Origin: Streptomyces sp. NBC_01431
GTDB lineage: Bacteria > Actinomycetota > Actinomycetes > Streptomycetales > Streptomycetaceae
DNA length: 64,000 nt
NCBI RefSeq assembly: GCF_036231355.1
Contig: NZ_CP109496.1
Coordinates: 1,364,001 to 1,428,000 of the forward strand
Direction of reading: 5' to 3'
Under the pieces are notes generated by a model, which worked only from the letters and a program-made list of their open reading frames with translations, did not search any database and was not told where the DNA came from. Shown in pieces: positions 32,770 through 41,062 of this stretch (within the stretch, counting starts at the first letter, position 1; every line of letters begins with the position of its first letter). Position numbers and translations under genes: made by a program.

Positions 32770-34980
32770 ATGATCCGCGCCCTGACCGGCTACTCCACCC
32801 GACATCCCTGGAAAGTCATCGCCCTGTGGGCGGTGCTGGGTCTCACCCTGAGCGCCCTGGCCCCGATCTTGATCGCGCGGGTGACCCAGAGCCAGACCGG
32901 GGACTTCCTGCCCCGCAGCTACGACTCGGCCGCCGCGCTGCACATCGCCCGGGAACAGTTCGGGGAGGACCCTGACGCCACCACGGTCACGGTGCTCGTG
33001 GCCCGGTCCGACGGCAAGGAACTGAGCGCCGCCGACCACAAGCGCGTCGAGGCCGAGGCGGCGAAGCTGGGCCAGCGCCGAGTGGTCATGCCCAGGCGGG
33101 ACGACATGCCGGAGTTCCTGGTCCAGGACCGCTCCCAGACGCCCAGGATCGCCCCGGCGATGACCGCGCCCGACCGGAGCTTCCAGTTGCTCACCGTGCA
33201 GCTGACCGGCAATCCCACGGACATAGGGGTCCAGGACGTCTACCGGACCTTCCGGGACGCCGCCCGGACGCAGTTCGCCGAGGCGGGCATGCGCACCGGC
33301 TTCACCGGGAGTCTCGCCGACACCGTCGACACCACTGACGCCCACGACACCGCCGCGAAGGTGGGGAGCGCCCTCGTGATGGCGTTCATCGTCCTGCTCA
33401 ACGTACTGGCGTTCCGCAGTGTGCTCGCGGCCCTGCTGCCGCTGCTCGCGGTCGCCCTGATCGGCGGGGTGGCTGGCGGAGCCGTCGCGGGGGCCGCGCT
33501 GCTCACCGGACACAAGCTCGACGCGAGCACCCCGAGCCTGATCCAGGTGGTGCTGCTCGGCATCGGCATCGACTACCTGCTGTTCCTGCTGTTCCGCTTC
33601 CGCGAGCACCTGCGCGGTCGGCCCGAACAGTCGGCCCGCGAGGCGGCTCAGCAGGTGTCCGGCCGGGTGGGCACCGCGATCACCTCGGCGGCACTGACCA
33701 TCGTGGCCGCGTTCTCCACCCTGGGCCTGGCGACCTTCGGGCAGTTCCGCTCCCTTGGCCCCGCGATCGCTGTCGCGGTCCTGGTCATGCTGCTCGGCAG
33801 CCTCACCCTGATGCCGGCGCTGCTCGCGGCCGCCGGGCGCAAGATGTTCTGGCCCTCCAAGACCCTGCGCCACAAGCCGCGCGAAGGCCGTGCCGCCCGC
33901 CTCGGGGTGCTGGTCGCGCGCCGTCCGCTGACGATGCTGGCGGCGTCCGTCGCCCTGCTCGCCGCGCTGGCCGCCGGTTTGATCGGCATGCGCATGGACT
34001 ACGGCCAGGGCGACTCCGGCGACACGACCCCCGCCGCGGCCACCGCGGCCGAGATCTCCCGCGCGCTGCCGGCCGGGGTCTCCGACCCGACAACTGTCTT
34101 CGTCACCGCCAAGGACGGCGGCACCCTCACCGCCGACCGGCTGGGCGGCCTCTCCCGAGGGCTCGCCCAGGTCAAGGGCGTGGGCCAGGTCGCACCGACC
34201 GTCCTGAACGAGGATCGCCGCGCCGCCAGGATCGACCTCTACCCGACCGCCGACCCGCAGAGCCAGCAGGCCCGCGACCTCGTCTCAGGGCCGATCCGGG
34301 ACGCGGTCGCCCGGCACACGCCCGCCGGGACGACGGCACACGTGGGCGGAACGGCGGCGATCTTCGCCGACATCTCCACCGCAGTCGACCACGACCTGAG
34401 GATCGTGTTCCCCGTCGCGGCCGCGCTGATCGCGCTGATCCTCCTGTTGCTCCTGCGCAGCCTGCTCGCACCGGTGGTCCTGATGCTCTCCGTCGGGCTC
34501 GGCTTCGCCGCCACCCTCGGCGCCGCCACGCTGCTGTTCCAGCATGGCCTCGGCAAGCCGGGCGTCAGCTTCACCCTGCCCCTGGTGCTGTTCCTGTTCG
34601 TCGTGGCACTGGGCACCGACTACAACATCCTGATCTCCGACCGGATCCGGGAGGAGATGCAGCAACCGGGCCCGGCCCGCGCCGCCGTGGCCCGCGCGGT
34701 ACGGCACACGACGCCGGCCATCGCGACGGCCGGGCTGGTCCTCGCCGGCTCCTTCGCCACGCTCGCCACGACCCCGGGGAGTGAACAGGTCGCCTTCGCG
34801 ATGGCACTCGGCATCATGCTCTCCGCGCTCGTCCTCTCCCTGGTGCTCGTCCCCGCCCTCGCCGCACTCCTCGGCCGGACCCTCTGGTGGCCGGTCCGCC
34901 CCAGGCCCACCACGGGCGGCCACCCGCAGCACCGTACGACCGCACCTGTCCGGCTACCCGACCAGGTCACGACGTACTGA
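32770..34980 (+). CDS. MmpL/RND-family membrane transporter
   Basis: 736 residues from ATG 32770, with a ggagg 5 bp upstream. Twelve predicted membrane helices in two halves, each with an MmpL domain; proton-relay motifs GIGIDYLLFLLFRFREH and LGTDYNILISDRIREEM are typical. The periplasmic loops follow helix 1 and helix 7. Such proteins export lipids, siderophores or antibiotics using the proton gradient. The frame open upstream to 32551 is low-complexity. It is divergent from and probably controlled by the two-component system at 30549-32494. Confidence 0.9.
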   Translation: MIRALTGYSTRHPWKVIALWAVLGLTLSALAPILIARVTQSQTGDFLPRSYDSAAALHIAREQFGEDPDATTVTVLVARSDGKELSAADHKRVEAEAAKLGQRRVVMPRRDDMPEFLVQDRSQTPRIAPAMTAPDRSFQLLTVQLTGNPTDIGVQDVYRTFRDAARTQFAEAGMRTGFTGSLADTVDTTDAHDTAAKVGSALVMAFIVLLNVLAFRSVLAALLPLLAVALIGGVAGGAVAGAALLTGHKLDASTPSLIQVVLLGIGIDYLLFLLFRFREHLRGRPEQSAREAAQQVSGRVGTAITSAALTIVAAFSTLGLATFGQFRSLGPAIAVAVLVMLLGSLTLMPALLAAAGRKMFWPSKTLRHKPREGRAARLGVLVARRPLTMLAASVALLAALAAGLIGMRMDYGQGDSGDTTPAAATAAEISRALPAGVSDPTTVFVTAKDGGTLTADRLGGLSRGLAQVKGVGQVAPTVLNEDRRAARIDLYPTADPQSQQARDLVSGPIRDAVARHTPAGTTAHVGGTAAIFADISTAVDHDLRIVFPVAAALIALILLLLLRSLLAPVVLMLSVGLGFAATLGAATLLFQHGLGKPGVSFTLPLVLFLFVVALGTDYNILISDRIREEMQQPGPARAAVARAVRHTTPAIATAGLVLAGSFATLATTPGSEQVAFAMALGIMLSALVLSLVLVPALAALLGRTLWWPVRPRPTTGGHPQHRTTAPVRLPDQVTTY

Positions 34981-35106
34981 GTGGTTTGGCGTTGCCTCTC
35001 CAGGGCGAGGACGACCTTGGCGACTGACGTCATGCGGTTGTGGCTGATCCGGGATCTTCGAAAGATTCGCCAGGATTTGTGATGCTATGCCCCGTTCAAC
35101 GGGCGC
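34981..35106. other. Short spacer after the MmpL gene
   Basis: No gene or clear terminator seen. Confidence 0.5.
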
Positions 35107-35739
35107 TCAGGACGTGGCCAGCGCTCGATTGACGGTCTGCTGGGTGGGGGGCAGCTGCCCACCCGGCGGCCGTCTGCGCCCGGTGACCCAGGCGCCGGCG
35201 CTTGGTAGGCGCGGTCGGCCAGGACAGGGACGCCTAGACGTTTCGCAGATCCGGATGATCCGGTGAGCGCGGGCCGCGGTCAGGTCGTGGCACCGGCCTG
35301 GCGAGGCCCCTGGGATCCACAGCACCTGCCCGGCCGGATCGGTCACGACCTGCACGTTCACGCCGTGGCGACGGTGTTTTATGCGAGTAGTTGGCCCTGC
35401 CATCGCCCACGCGGTCGCACTCGGCACGAATCCCGTCGGGCAGGACGTACTCCGGTTCGTGCTCACGCAGGACCTTGAGCAGGCTGGTGCCCTGGCGGCC
35501 AGGAGGTCGATCACAGCCGCGGTGTATGCGTGGGCGGTGCCGACCGAGATGCCGAAGCCAGCCGCTATCTGAGCCAGGGTGTCGTGCTTGCGCAGGTACA
35601 CCCGACCGACGAGCGCGCGTTGATGCGGCGGGAGCTTGCAGCGGCTGTCACCCTCACGGGGTGACGATGAGCATGGTGACCCCCTCGACCAGCGCATGAA
35701 GCAGGTCAAGTGCGGCAGGAAGGAAGACCAACGAGGCAC
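35107..35739 (-). pseudogene. Degenerate IS5-family (DDE_Tnp_4-like) transposase
   Basis: The minus strand preserves the helix-turn-helix part ([37 protein letters not shown]) and a DDE-region scrap ([37 protein letters not shown]). Between them the frame is wrong: a shifted frame carries the missing [21 protein letters not shown] sequence. At least two frameshifts and a lost C-terminus mean it is inactive. No terminal repeats were identified. Confidence 0.65.
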
Positions 35740-36363
35740 CCACGCCGATGAGTTGAGACGTTGAACACCTCCCTCAACGGCACGGGTGCCTTGTGCGTTG
35801 CGCCCACACTGCCGTCACCCCATCGGTGGCAACTCTGAAAATGCGCAGTGATTCGCCGAGGGTCGAATGGTGAGGCGGCAGCCTCGACCACGGGTAGGTG
35901 CCCGGCGTGCCTGGCCGTAGACCTGGCTCACGCCCCGAGTGCTGCCACCCGCCTCACAGGGCAAGCCAGTTCAGATGTCACCCGATCATGCGGCAGACCC
36001 CTACCGCGAAGGACAAGCGCAGCGACTACGCGCCGCAGGAATCAGTGTTCTTTTGAGTTGACGCTACTCATCCGCCGGTCCCGGCCCTGGTAGTCGCGGG
36101 GAACGGAGGTGTCCGTGACGCCTTCTGCGCCGCTGGGTGGCCATCCGGCGGCAGCCGCGGTCACAGGAGCGCGCTTGGGGCGGGCTGCGTTGTCAGTGGC
36201 GGGTGCGCGTACAACCCGGCAAGGCATGCCCAGACCTGGGTGGAGACTTTTACCGAGCAGATTGACGATTTGCATCGCGTAGTCATTGTTGACGTCCGGA
36301 ACGCGGATCAAGCGGCGATCGACAGCATCAAGGGCATTGTTGAAAGCCACGGTTGGGGAGATC
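35740..36363. other. Intergenic region without a recognised gene
   Basis: Mixed, somewhat lower-GC sequence. Open frames on both strands lack motifs. A short plus-strand frame ends ...APQESVFF near 36055 but has no convincing start. Confidence 0.5.
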
Positions 36364-37011
36364 ATGTCATCTGGTGCCCGTAAGACATGGGAGCCGAAGA
36401 CGCTCCCGACTGACTCTGAGGCGACGCGCCAGTTGCAGGAATGGTTGACTGAGGAGGGTTCCAGCCTTTTCGGTATCGAGCACGACTTCCGAGGTGCGGA
36501 CCTGTCGGGCGGAGACTTCACGAGCTCGTGGTTCACCCAGGCGGTCTTGGCGGGTGTGCGGCTAGAGGGAGCGAGTTTCTACCGCGCCGACCTTCAGTCA
36601 GCGGATCTCACCGGTGCGGATCTCACCGGCGCGGACCTCGTCAGGGCGAATCTTGACGAGGCTGTGCTCCGTTCGGCGCGGCTCGACGGCGCCGACATGG
36701 TCAAGGCCTCGCTGCACGGGGTCGATGCGTCGGGAGCGAGCTTCAGAGGAACAAGGATCATGGGGGCTTCGCTCTTCCGCGTCGATCTTAGGGGAGCGGA
36801 CCTGACCGACGCAGTCTTGTTCCACAACAGCTTCAGGGTCAAAGTCGACGACGCTACGGTGGTGCGTGGCCTGACAGGCACCGTTTTCGGGCCGATCACG
36901 CTCTTCAGTGGCGAATCCTCCCGAGAGCTGGCCGGCGCGGAGCTCGAGGCGTGGATCGGTGAGCGGGGTGGGCGGGTTGAAGTGATCGCTCCGGGCAGCC
37001 CGCAGCAGTAG
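36364..37011 (+). CDS. Pentapeptide-repeat protein
   Basis: 215 residues from ATG 36364, with a closely spaced ggggag upstream; ATG 36286 is an in-frame alternative. Residues about 45-165 are A(D/N)LxX repeats (FRGADLSGGDF, RADLQSADLTGADLTGADLV, RANLDEAVLRSARLDGADMV) that form a right-handed quadrilateral beta-helix. Some such proteins mimic DNA and protect gyrase; most have no known function. It stands alone near mobile-element debris, suggesting acquisition by transfer. Confidence 0.85.
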   Translation: MSSGARKTWEPKTLPTDSEATRQLQEWLTEEGSSLFGIEHDFRGADLSGGDFTSSWFTQAVLAGVRLEGASFYRADLQSADLTGADLTGADLVRANLDEAVLRSARLDGADMVKASLHGVDASGASFRGTRIMGASLFRVDLRGADLTDAVLFHNSFRVKVDDATVVRGLTGTVFGPITLFSGESSRELAGAELEAWIGERGGRVEVIAPGSPQQ

Positions 37012-37228
37012 GGCGGGCGTGCCCCTCCCGGATTCCGCGACTTTCACGGCGGGGCCCGGCTCCAACGGGCAACGAAGCGGGGAAGCCGGCCCAGCAAAGT
37101 CCAGGGGCTTCGGGGCTAACACACCGAGGACAGTGCGGTCGGAGCTCGCTACGTCTGGCTAGCTTTCGCTTGTGCCCTCTGGAAGGACTCGGCGTGCAAC
37201 AGCGGTGGGAGCGCCGCATCCTGGACGC

Positions 37229-37477
37229 ATGGGCTCCCCGATCGTGGTGCACCCTCCGCTGGGTACGGGTGGGCGGCGCGTCGTCGTGCGGAACCAGATC
37301 GTCGGTATCGCCTATGACGACCGAGAGCTCATTGAACTGCTCCGCCGGACTGGCTTGGAGCTGGCTGAGGCATTGGTGGACAGTGATTCCCCGATGATGG
37401 AATGGCGGGGCGGGCAGCCCCACGACTACGGATGGGGACCCAGCGAGCCAGGCCATCGGCCTGCCCCAGCGCGCTGA
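37229..37477 (+). CDS. Small conserved actinobacterial protein
   Basis: 82 residues from ATG 37229 (MGSPIVVHPPLGTGGRRVVV). The 'GGRRVVVRNQIVGIAYDDRELIELLRRTGL' stretch (shortened: GGRRVVVRNQIVGIAYDDRE) resembles a Streptomyces family of short proteins of unknown function that I have seen as lone genes. No catalytic motif or signal peptide. The in-frame start at 37172 adds 19 residues of poor quality. Confidence 0.6.
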   Translation: MGSPIVVHPPLGTGGRRVVVRNQIVGIAYDDRELIELLRRTGLELAEALVDSDSPMMEWRGGQPHDYGWGPSEPGHRPAPAR

Positions 37478-37889
37478 GCACTTCGCGACTGTGTTCCATC
37501 TTGAGTGCCTGTCATCGAGCCTTGAACGAGGGCTTGAGTCCGGGATATCGCCCGTAACGCCCACACCGCACATAATGCGCACGCACAAAACTGCAGGTCA
37601 GGAGCCCTTTGCCGCCGGTTCGAGGATGGCAACTCACTCCACATGTTGCGTCCTACGGAACAGCTCGAGCCGGAGCTGGTGAAGGAGAGCCACAGGTCAG
37701 GGACTTGTGAACCGGGCTTCCCGGCGTGAGTGGTGTGCTCCATGGGCACTGTGTACGGAAGCGCGACGCTGGCTCGCAGCGGCCCTCCCTGCCTCGTTGG
37801 ACAAGGCAGCCTGCAGACACCGCCGGACCGGCATATCCGCCCCAGCGGGCGCCCTGGCCCAACTCCGCCTACGCGCCTCGCTCTGGCCG
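37478..37889. other. Left boundary spacer of the RiPP cluster
   Basis: No gene recognised. Functionally unrelated genes lie to the left and the sugar/RiPP genes begin at 37890, so this is the likely cluster edge. Confidence 0.5.
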
Positions 37890-38684
37890 CTACGTGTCCC
37901 CCCAGTCACCATGTCCGTGTGGGGAGTTCTCAACGTACTCACCCGCCTGGCGTCCCGCGTAGCGTCTGACCAAGCTGTCCAGGTATCGGGGGCCGAACCC
38001 GAAATCGGCTACTTCGGGGACTAGAGCCCACATGCGCTGGTTGGAGATGCACAGGGTCTCGGGCGGCACATCCAGAAAGGTCCGGTTCGCGGATCGGCCC
38101 ATCTCCGTCTCAAGGGCCGTGACGATCTGGTCGACAGGAAAAGCCACCCCGGAAGCCACATTGACCGTACGGTCGCGCACACCCAGAGCGAGCAACCGGT
38201 CGAGGACCGTGGCGAAATGATGCACGCCCATCAAGTCTCGGCGGGCCCCACGGTGCACCATGACTGTGCCCGAGTGGACCTGGCGGACAAGGGAGGGGAA
38301 CAACTGCGCCGGGTTTTGGCGCGGGCCGACAACGTGGCTGAGCCTGAGCGTCAGCCAGTGCGCCCCGGAGTTGGCCACGAGCCGCTCCATGGCCAACTTG
38401 TGCTGCCCGTACGGGGAGACAGGAGCCACCCGGGAGTCTTCACGGCCCTCACCCTCCCTTCCATAGAGCCCGGTGGCCGCAGAGGAGAGGAACACCAGCA
38501 GCCGACCACTCTCTCTGCACCGCGCTGCGGTCTCGGACACCATCGCGGCCTCGCGGCGGAACCGCTCCGGTGATGTCTCCGAGGTGTCCGAGACGCCGGC
38601 GGCCAGGATGGTCGCCGACACGTCTGAGGGGAGGTGCTGACGGAGGTACTCCGCGAGGAAACCCCGGCCGATGACTTCCCTCAT
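37890..38684 (-). CDS. SDR-family NAD(P)-dependent sugar ketoreductase/epimerase-like protein
   Basis: 264 residues. ATG 38684 was chosen for its ATGA overlap with the glycosyltransferase stop. Short N-terminal Rossmann motif VIGRGFLAEYL (GxGFLA), active-site triad region with FLSSAATGLYG and YxxxK in SPYGQHKLAMERL, and a substrate loop typical of extended SDRs (LRLSHVVGPRQNPAQLFPSL). In deoxysugar pathways such proteins reduce the 4-keto group of dTDP-4-keto-6-deoxyhexose. With the RmlA and RmlB homologues at 46826-48846 it would supply a 6-deoxyhexose donor. It is last in the minus-strand operon led by the precursor. Confidence 0.75.
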   Translation of the reverse strand: MREVIGRGFLAEYLRQHLPSDVSATILAAGVSDTSETSPERFRREAAMVSETAARCRESGRLLVFLSSAATGLYGREGEGREDSRVAPVSPYGQHKLAMERLVANSGAHWLTLRLSHVVGPRQNPAQLFPSLVRQVHSGTVMVHRGARRDLMGVHHFATVLDRLLALGVRDRTVNVASGVAFPVDQIVTALETEMGRSANRTFLDVPPETLCISNQRMWALVPEVADFGFGPRYLDSLVRRYAGRQAGEYVENSPHGHGDWGDT

Positions 38685-39901
38685 CCTGCCGCCGACAAGA
38701 GCCGCCGTACGACGGCGTCGGCCGCGGCCCCCGCTCCGCTTAGGCTCCGGATCTCGTCGCGCATCGCGCGCACCCGGCGGCGTACGCCGCCATGGGCATG
38801 CACGGCGAGCACGGACCTGCGCAGGAGATCGGCCGTAACCGACCGGAGGGGGATCGCCGTGCCGAGCCCGAGCTCCCGCACCCGCCTGGCGGTGTCGGCC
38901 TGCTCCCGGAGCCGCGGAACGACCAGAGACGGCACGCCGTGGTGCAGGCTCTCCATCGTCGTGGCCATTCCCCCGTGGTGGATGACCAACGAGGCGTGCG
39001 CCATGACGGCTCGCAGCGGAACCCAGCGGTGCGCTTCCACGTTCGGGGGCAGCGGGGAGAGCGCGGCGGGGTCGGTGCGGTCGCCGATCGCCATAACCAG
39101 GTGCCAGTCGAGACCGGCGAACGCCTCCGCCGCAGTGGCGAAGAACTCCGGGTGGCCGTGGTCGAGGGAGCCCAGGGTGACCAGTGCGACCGGGGCACCA
39201 TCCGCGGGCGGTGCCCACCGCGAGGAGTCCGGTGCGGGCGGGAGGGCCGGCCCAGCGAAGGTGTACGACTCGCCGAAGCCGTCACCGCCCGGCTGGAAGG
39301 AGCGCGGGACCAGGACGAGCCCTCCCGCGAGGGCCGCGTCCAGGTGTGCCCTCGCCTCGGTCCGGATGCCCTCTTCGGTCAGGAACGAGGCGAGCCCGGA
39401 CAGGAACTCCCCGGCGACGGGGTTGGCGCCGGGCGCATCCGGTGCGGCGAGGGACCAGTGCCGGCGGGTGGCGAGGTATGTCCACACCTGCATCGACGGG
39501 ATGCCCCACTTCGCAGCGAGCACGCTCCCGGCGCCCGCCGGATCCTCGGTGAGGACGAGATCGGGGCGGTCGCCGCCGAAGTGCGCTTCCAGAACGGGCA
39601 GTACCGCCCGGGCGTCGGCGAGGTAGAGGAGCGGCAACCGCCGGACGTCGGTCGGCCAATGGGCCGGGTCCGAGGGCAGCGACGACCGGAAGACCACGGC
39701 CGTGGCCCCCGCCGCCTCCACGAGCGGTGCGAACCGCTCCGTGGTGGCGTAGCTGACCCGAACGCCCCGGCGCACCAGCTCGGAGACCGTGCCCAGGAGC
39801 GGGCTGATGTGGCTGTGGGCAGCGGCAGTGACGATCGCCACGTGCCGGTCACCGCCCGGTTGGCGCCCGGCCGCCGCGCGCTCGTCAGGCCACGCCGTCA
39901 C
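38681..39901 (-). CDS. MGT-type glycosyltransferase (GT1 family)
   Basis: 406 residues from GTG 39901, overlapping the decarboxylase gene end by 17 bp. GT-B fold: N-terminal acceptor domain beginning HVAIVTAAAHSHISPLLGTV; C-terminal donor domain with VALVTLGSLDHGHPEFFATA and the nucleotide-sugar loop ASLVIHHGGMATTMESLHHG. Similar to macrolide and aromatic-polyketide glycosyltransferases. It probably adds a dTDP-sugar to the modified peptide, in the same transcript as the precursor and the ketoreductase. Confidence 0.85.
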   Translation of the reverse strand: MTAWPDERAAAGRQPGGDRHVAIVTAAAHSHISPLLGTVSELVRRGVRVSYATTERFAPLVEAAGATAVVFRSSLPSDPAHWPTDVRRLPLLYLADARAVLPVLEAHFGGDRPDLVLTEDPAGAGSVLAAKWGIPSMQVWTYLATRRHWSLAAPDAPGANPVAGEFLSGLASFLTEEGIRTEARAHLDAALAGGLVLVPRSFQPGGDGFGESYTFAGPALPPAPDSSRWAPPADGAPVALVTLGSLDHGHPEFFATAAEAFAGLDWHLVMAIGDRTDPAALSPLPPNVEAHRWVPLRAVMAHASLVIHHGGMATTMESLHHGVPSLVVPRLREQADTARRVRELGLGTAIPLRSVTADLLRRSVLAVHAHGGVRRRVRAMRDEIRSLSGAGAAADAVVRRLLSAAG

Positions 39902-40550
39902 CGCTCACCGCCCCGGCGTCCTCTCGCGGCCGCTCGTGCCCCGCGGCGCGTCGTGCGCGCAGCTCTTCGAGACTCCGCAGGAGGGTGGGGAGCGTCGCGG
40001 GCTGGTTCCCGTCGTTACGGCCCGTCGTCATGCTGAGCCCGGTGACCGGCGGCTGGAGCACGACGTTCTCACGGTCCGCCAGCCGGGCCCGGTGATCGCG
40101 CATCGCGGCGCTCTCCCAGCCGCCGGGCGGCAGCGCCGCGGCGAGTGCGATGGGGGCCTGCGTGCACTGGAGCGCCATGGTCGCGGGGGTGTCCGCGAGG
40201 CCTTGCGCCAGTCGCGCGATGAAATGCATTCCGGCCGGATAGACGGCGATTGCGTCCGGCCAGGCGGCCAACTCCACATGGAGTTTGCGCGACTGCGGCT
40301 CTTCGGACCAGGAATCCTCGAACACAAGTCGATTAGTCAGGACAGAAAGTCCTTCACGCGTCACGAACCGCTGTGCGGACCGAGTGAGAACAATGCGCAT
40401 TTCCACGTCTGGGTAACTGACCTGAAACCAGTTCACCCAGAGAGGCAGGAACGCGACATTGGACGATCCTGTTCCGATCAGGAGAAGTCGCTTCATCCCG
40501 ACGGAGGGAACCTTCATCGAGGGCATTCCCCAGTTTTCTTCATTTGCCAT
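39885..40550 (-). CDS. HFCD flavoprotein, EpiD/MrsD/TvaF-like peptidyl-cysteine decarboxylase
   Basis: 221 residues from ATG 40550, with ggag 6 bp upstream; the longer frame to 40688 covers the hairpin and precursor end and is rejected. Flavoprotein fold: LLLIGTGSSNVAFLPLWVNW (FMN phosphate loop), active-site His in KLHVELAAWPD (His91), and the PASANT-like segment YPAGMHFIARLAQGLADTPA. This family oxidatively decarboxylates the C-terminal Cys of RiPP precursors to an enethiol. The neighbouring precursor ends in Cys, exactly what the enzyme needs. PASANT is altered to PAGMHF, as in divergent RiPP members. It is co-transcribed with the precursor behind a hairpin. Confidence 0.8.
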   Translation of the reverse strand: MANEENWGMPSMKVPSVGMKRLLLIGTGSSNVAFLPLWVNWFQVSYPDVEMRIVLTRSAQRFVTREGLSVLTNRLVFEDSWSEEPQSRKLHVELAAWPDAIAVYPAGMHFIARLAQGLADTPATMALQCTQAPIALAAALPPGGWESAAMRDHRARLADRENVVLQPPVTGLSMTTGRNDGNQPATLPTLLRSLEELRARRAAGHERPREDAGAVSGDGVA

Positions 40551-40573
40551 GTCGCACTCCGACCTCGTTGCAC

Positions 40574-40601
40574 CTCCCGGGAGGCCGATGCCTCCCGGGA
40601 G
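40574..40601 (-). promoter_or_regulatory. Hairpin between precursor and decarboxylase genes (attenuator)
   Basis: CTCCCGGGAGG, a 6-nt loop (CCGATG), then CCTCCCGGGAG: a perfect 11-bp GC stem starting about 20 bp after the precursor stop and ending about 24 bp before the decarboxylase ATG. No T-run follows, so partial termination or 3'-end protection of the precursor message is more likely than a full stop. It would raise the precursor:enzyme ratio. Confidence 0.65.
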
Positions 40602-40620
40602 ACGTCCATCAGACCGATGC

Positions 40621-40758
40621 TCAGCAACCGCACCAGGAGCAGCAGCAAGCACACAGGACAGCCTGGGCTTCCTTGTCGTCGGCCTCAACGAGGAGGTCGT
40701 CCTCGGTCAGGGCGTCCAGCTCGAGAAGGTCATCGGCGAGCAGCTCGGCGACAGGCAT
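40621..40758 (-). CDS. RiPP precursor peptide with Cys-rich core
   Basis: 45 residues from ATG 40758, with a perfect aaggagg 6 bp upstream. Leader: MPVAELLADDLLELDALTED followed by DLLVEADDKEAQA, strongly acidic and Leu-rich as in thiopeptide, linear-azole and lanthipeptide leaders. C-terminus: VLCACCCSWCGC, with six Cys, one Ser and one Trp in 12 residues and Cys as the final residue. The cleavage point is not known; after ..EAQA is plausible. It lies directly upstream of a Cys-decarboxylase and in a cluster with YcaO, ThiF-like and SagB proteins, so Cys-to-thiazole conversion is expected. I know of no described precursor with this core. Confidence 0.88.
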   Translation of the reverse strand: MPVAELLADDLLELDALTEDDLLVEADDKEAQAVLCACCCSWCGC

Positions 40759-41062
40759 GGGAGCCTCCTTGAATAGTGAATTAATTCTGCCGGTCCGAAG
40801 AACCAGCAGGACCGCCACGGAACCGAACGGCCGACGCCATCGTGTCGGAGGGACGTCGTCGAATTCTTCCGCCCGCCAACTGGTTTTCCAGCCACCCTGC
40901 CGGTATGAGCCGGCCACCTCATCTCACACTCGGGTTCGAGGTGCGGCCTCATCCACCGGCGAATTCCTGTTTTTGCCCCCCGTCATGTACCGGACGGGCG
41001 GGGCTGTTTGCTACGGTGCGCTTCCGATCACATTTCTGCCCGTCTGGAAAAGCGGTGGCTCG
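40759..41062. promoter_or_regulatory. Divergent control region of the RiPP cluster
   Basis: This 304-bp region separates the minus-strand precursor operon from the plus-strand glycosyltransferase operon. Next to the precursor it contains the AT-rich palindrome GAATTAATTC (40778-40787), about 20 bp upstream of its ATG and probably part of the promoter or 5' leader. No confident -35/-10 pair was assigned. Confidence 0.5.
40778..40787. promoter_or_regulatory. Palindrome GAATTAATTC upstream of the precursor
   Basis: A perfect 10-bp AT-rich palindrome in otherwise GC-rich DNA, reading toward the precursor as gaattaattcactattcaa before the ribosome site. It could be a -10 region or an operator overlapping the start of transcription. 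Confidence 0.4.

Noticed and set aside
40551..40688. Longer start for the decarboxylase
   Set aside because: It would overlap the precursor stop and the hairpin; ATG 40550 has a ribosome site and fits the family N-terminus.
40759..40917. Longer 98-residue version of the precursor
   Set aside because: ATG 40758 has a perfect aaggagg site, and the upstream residues lack leader character and cover the AT-rich promoter region.
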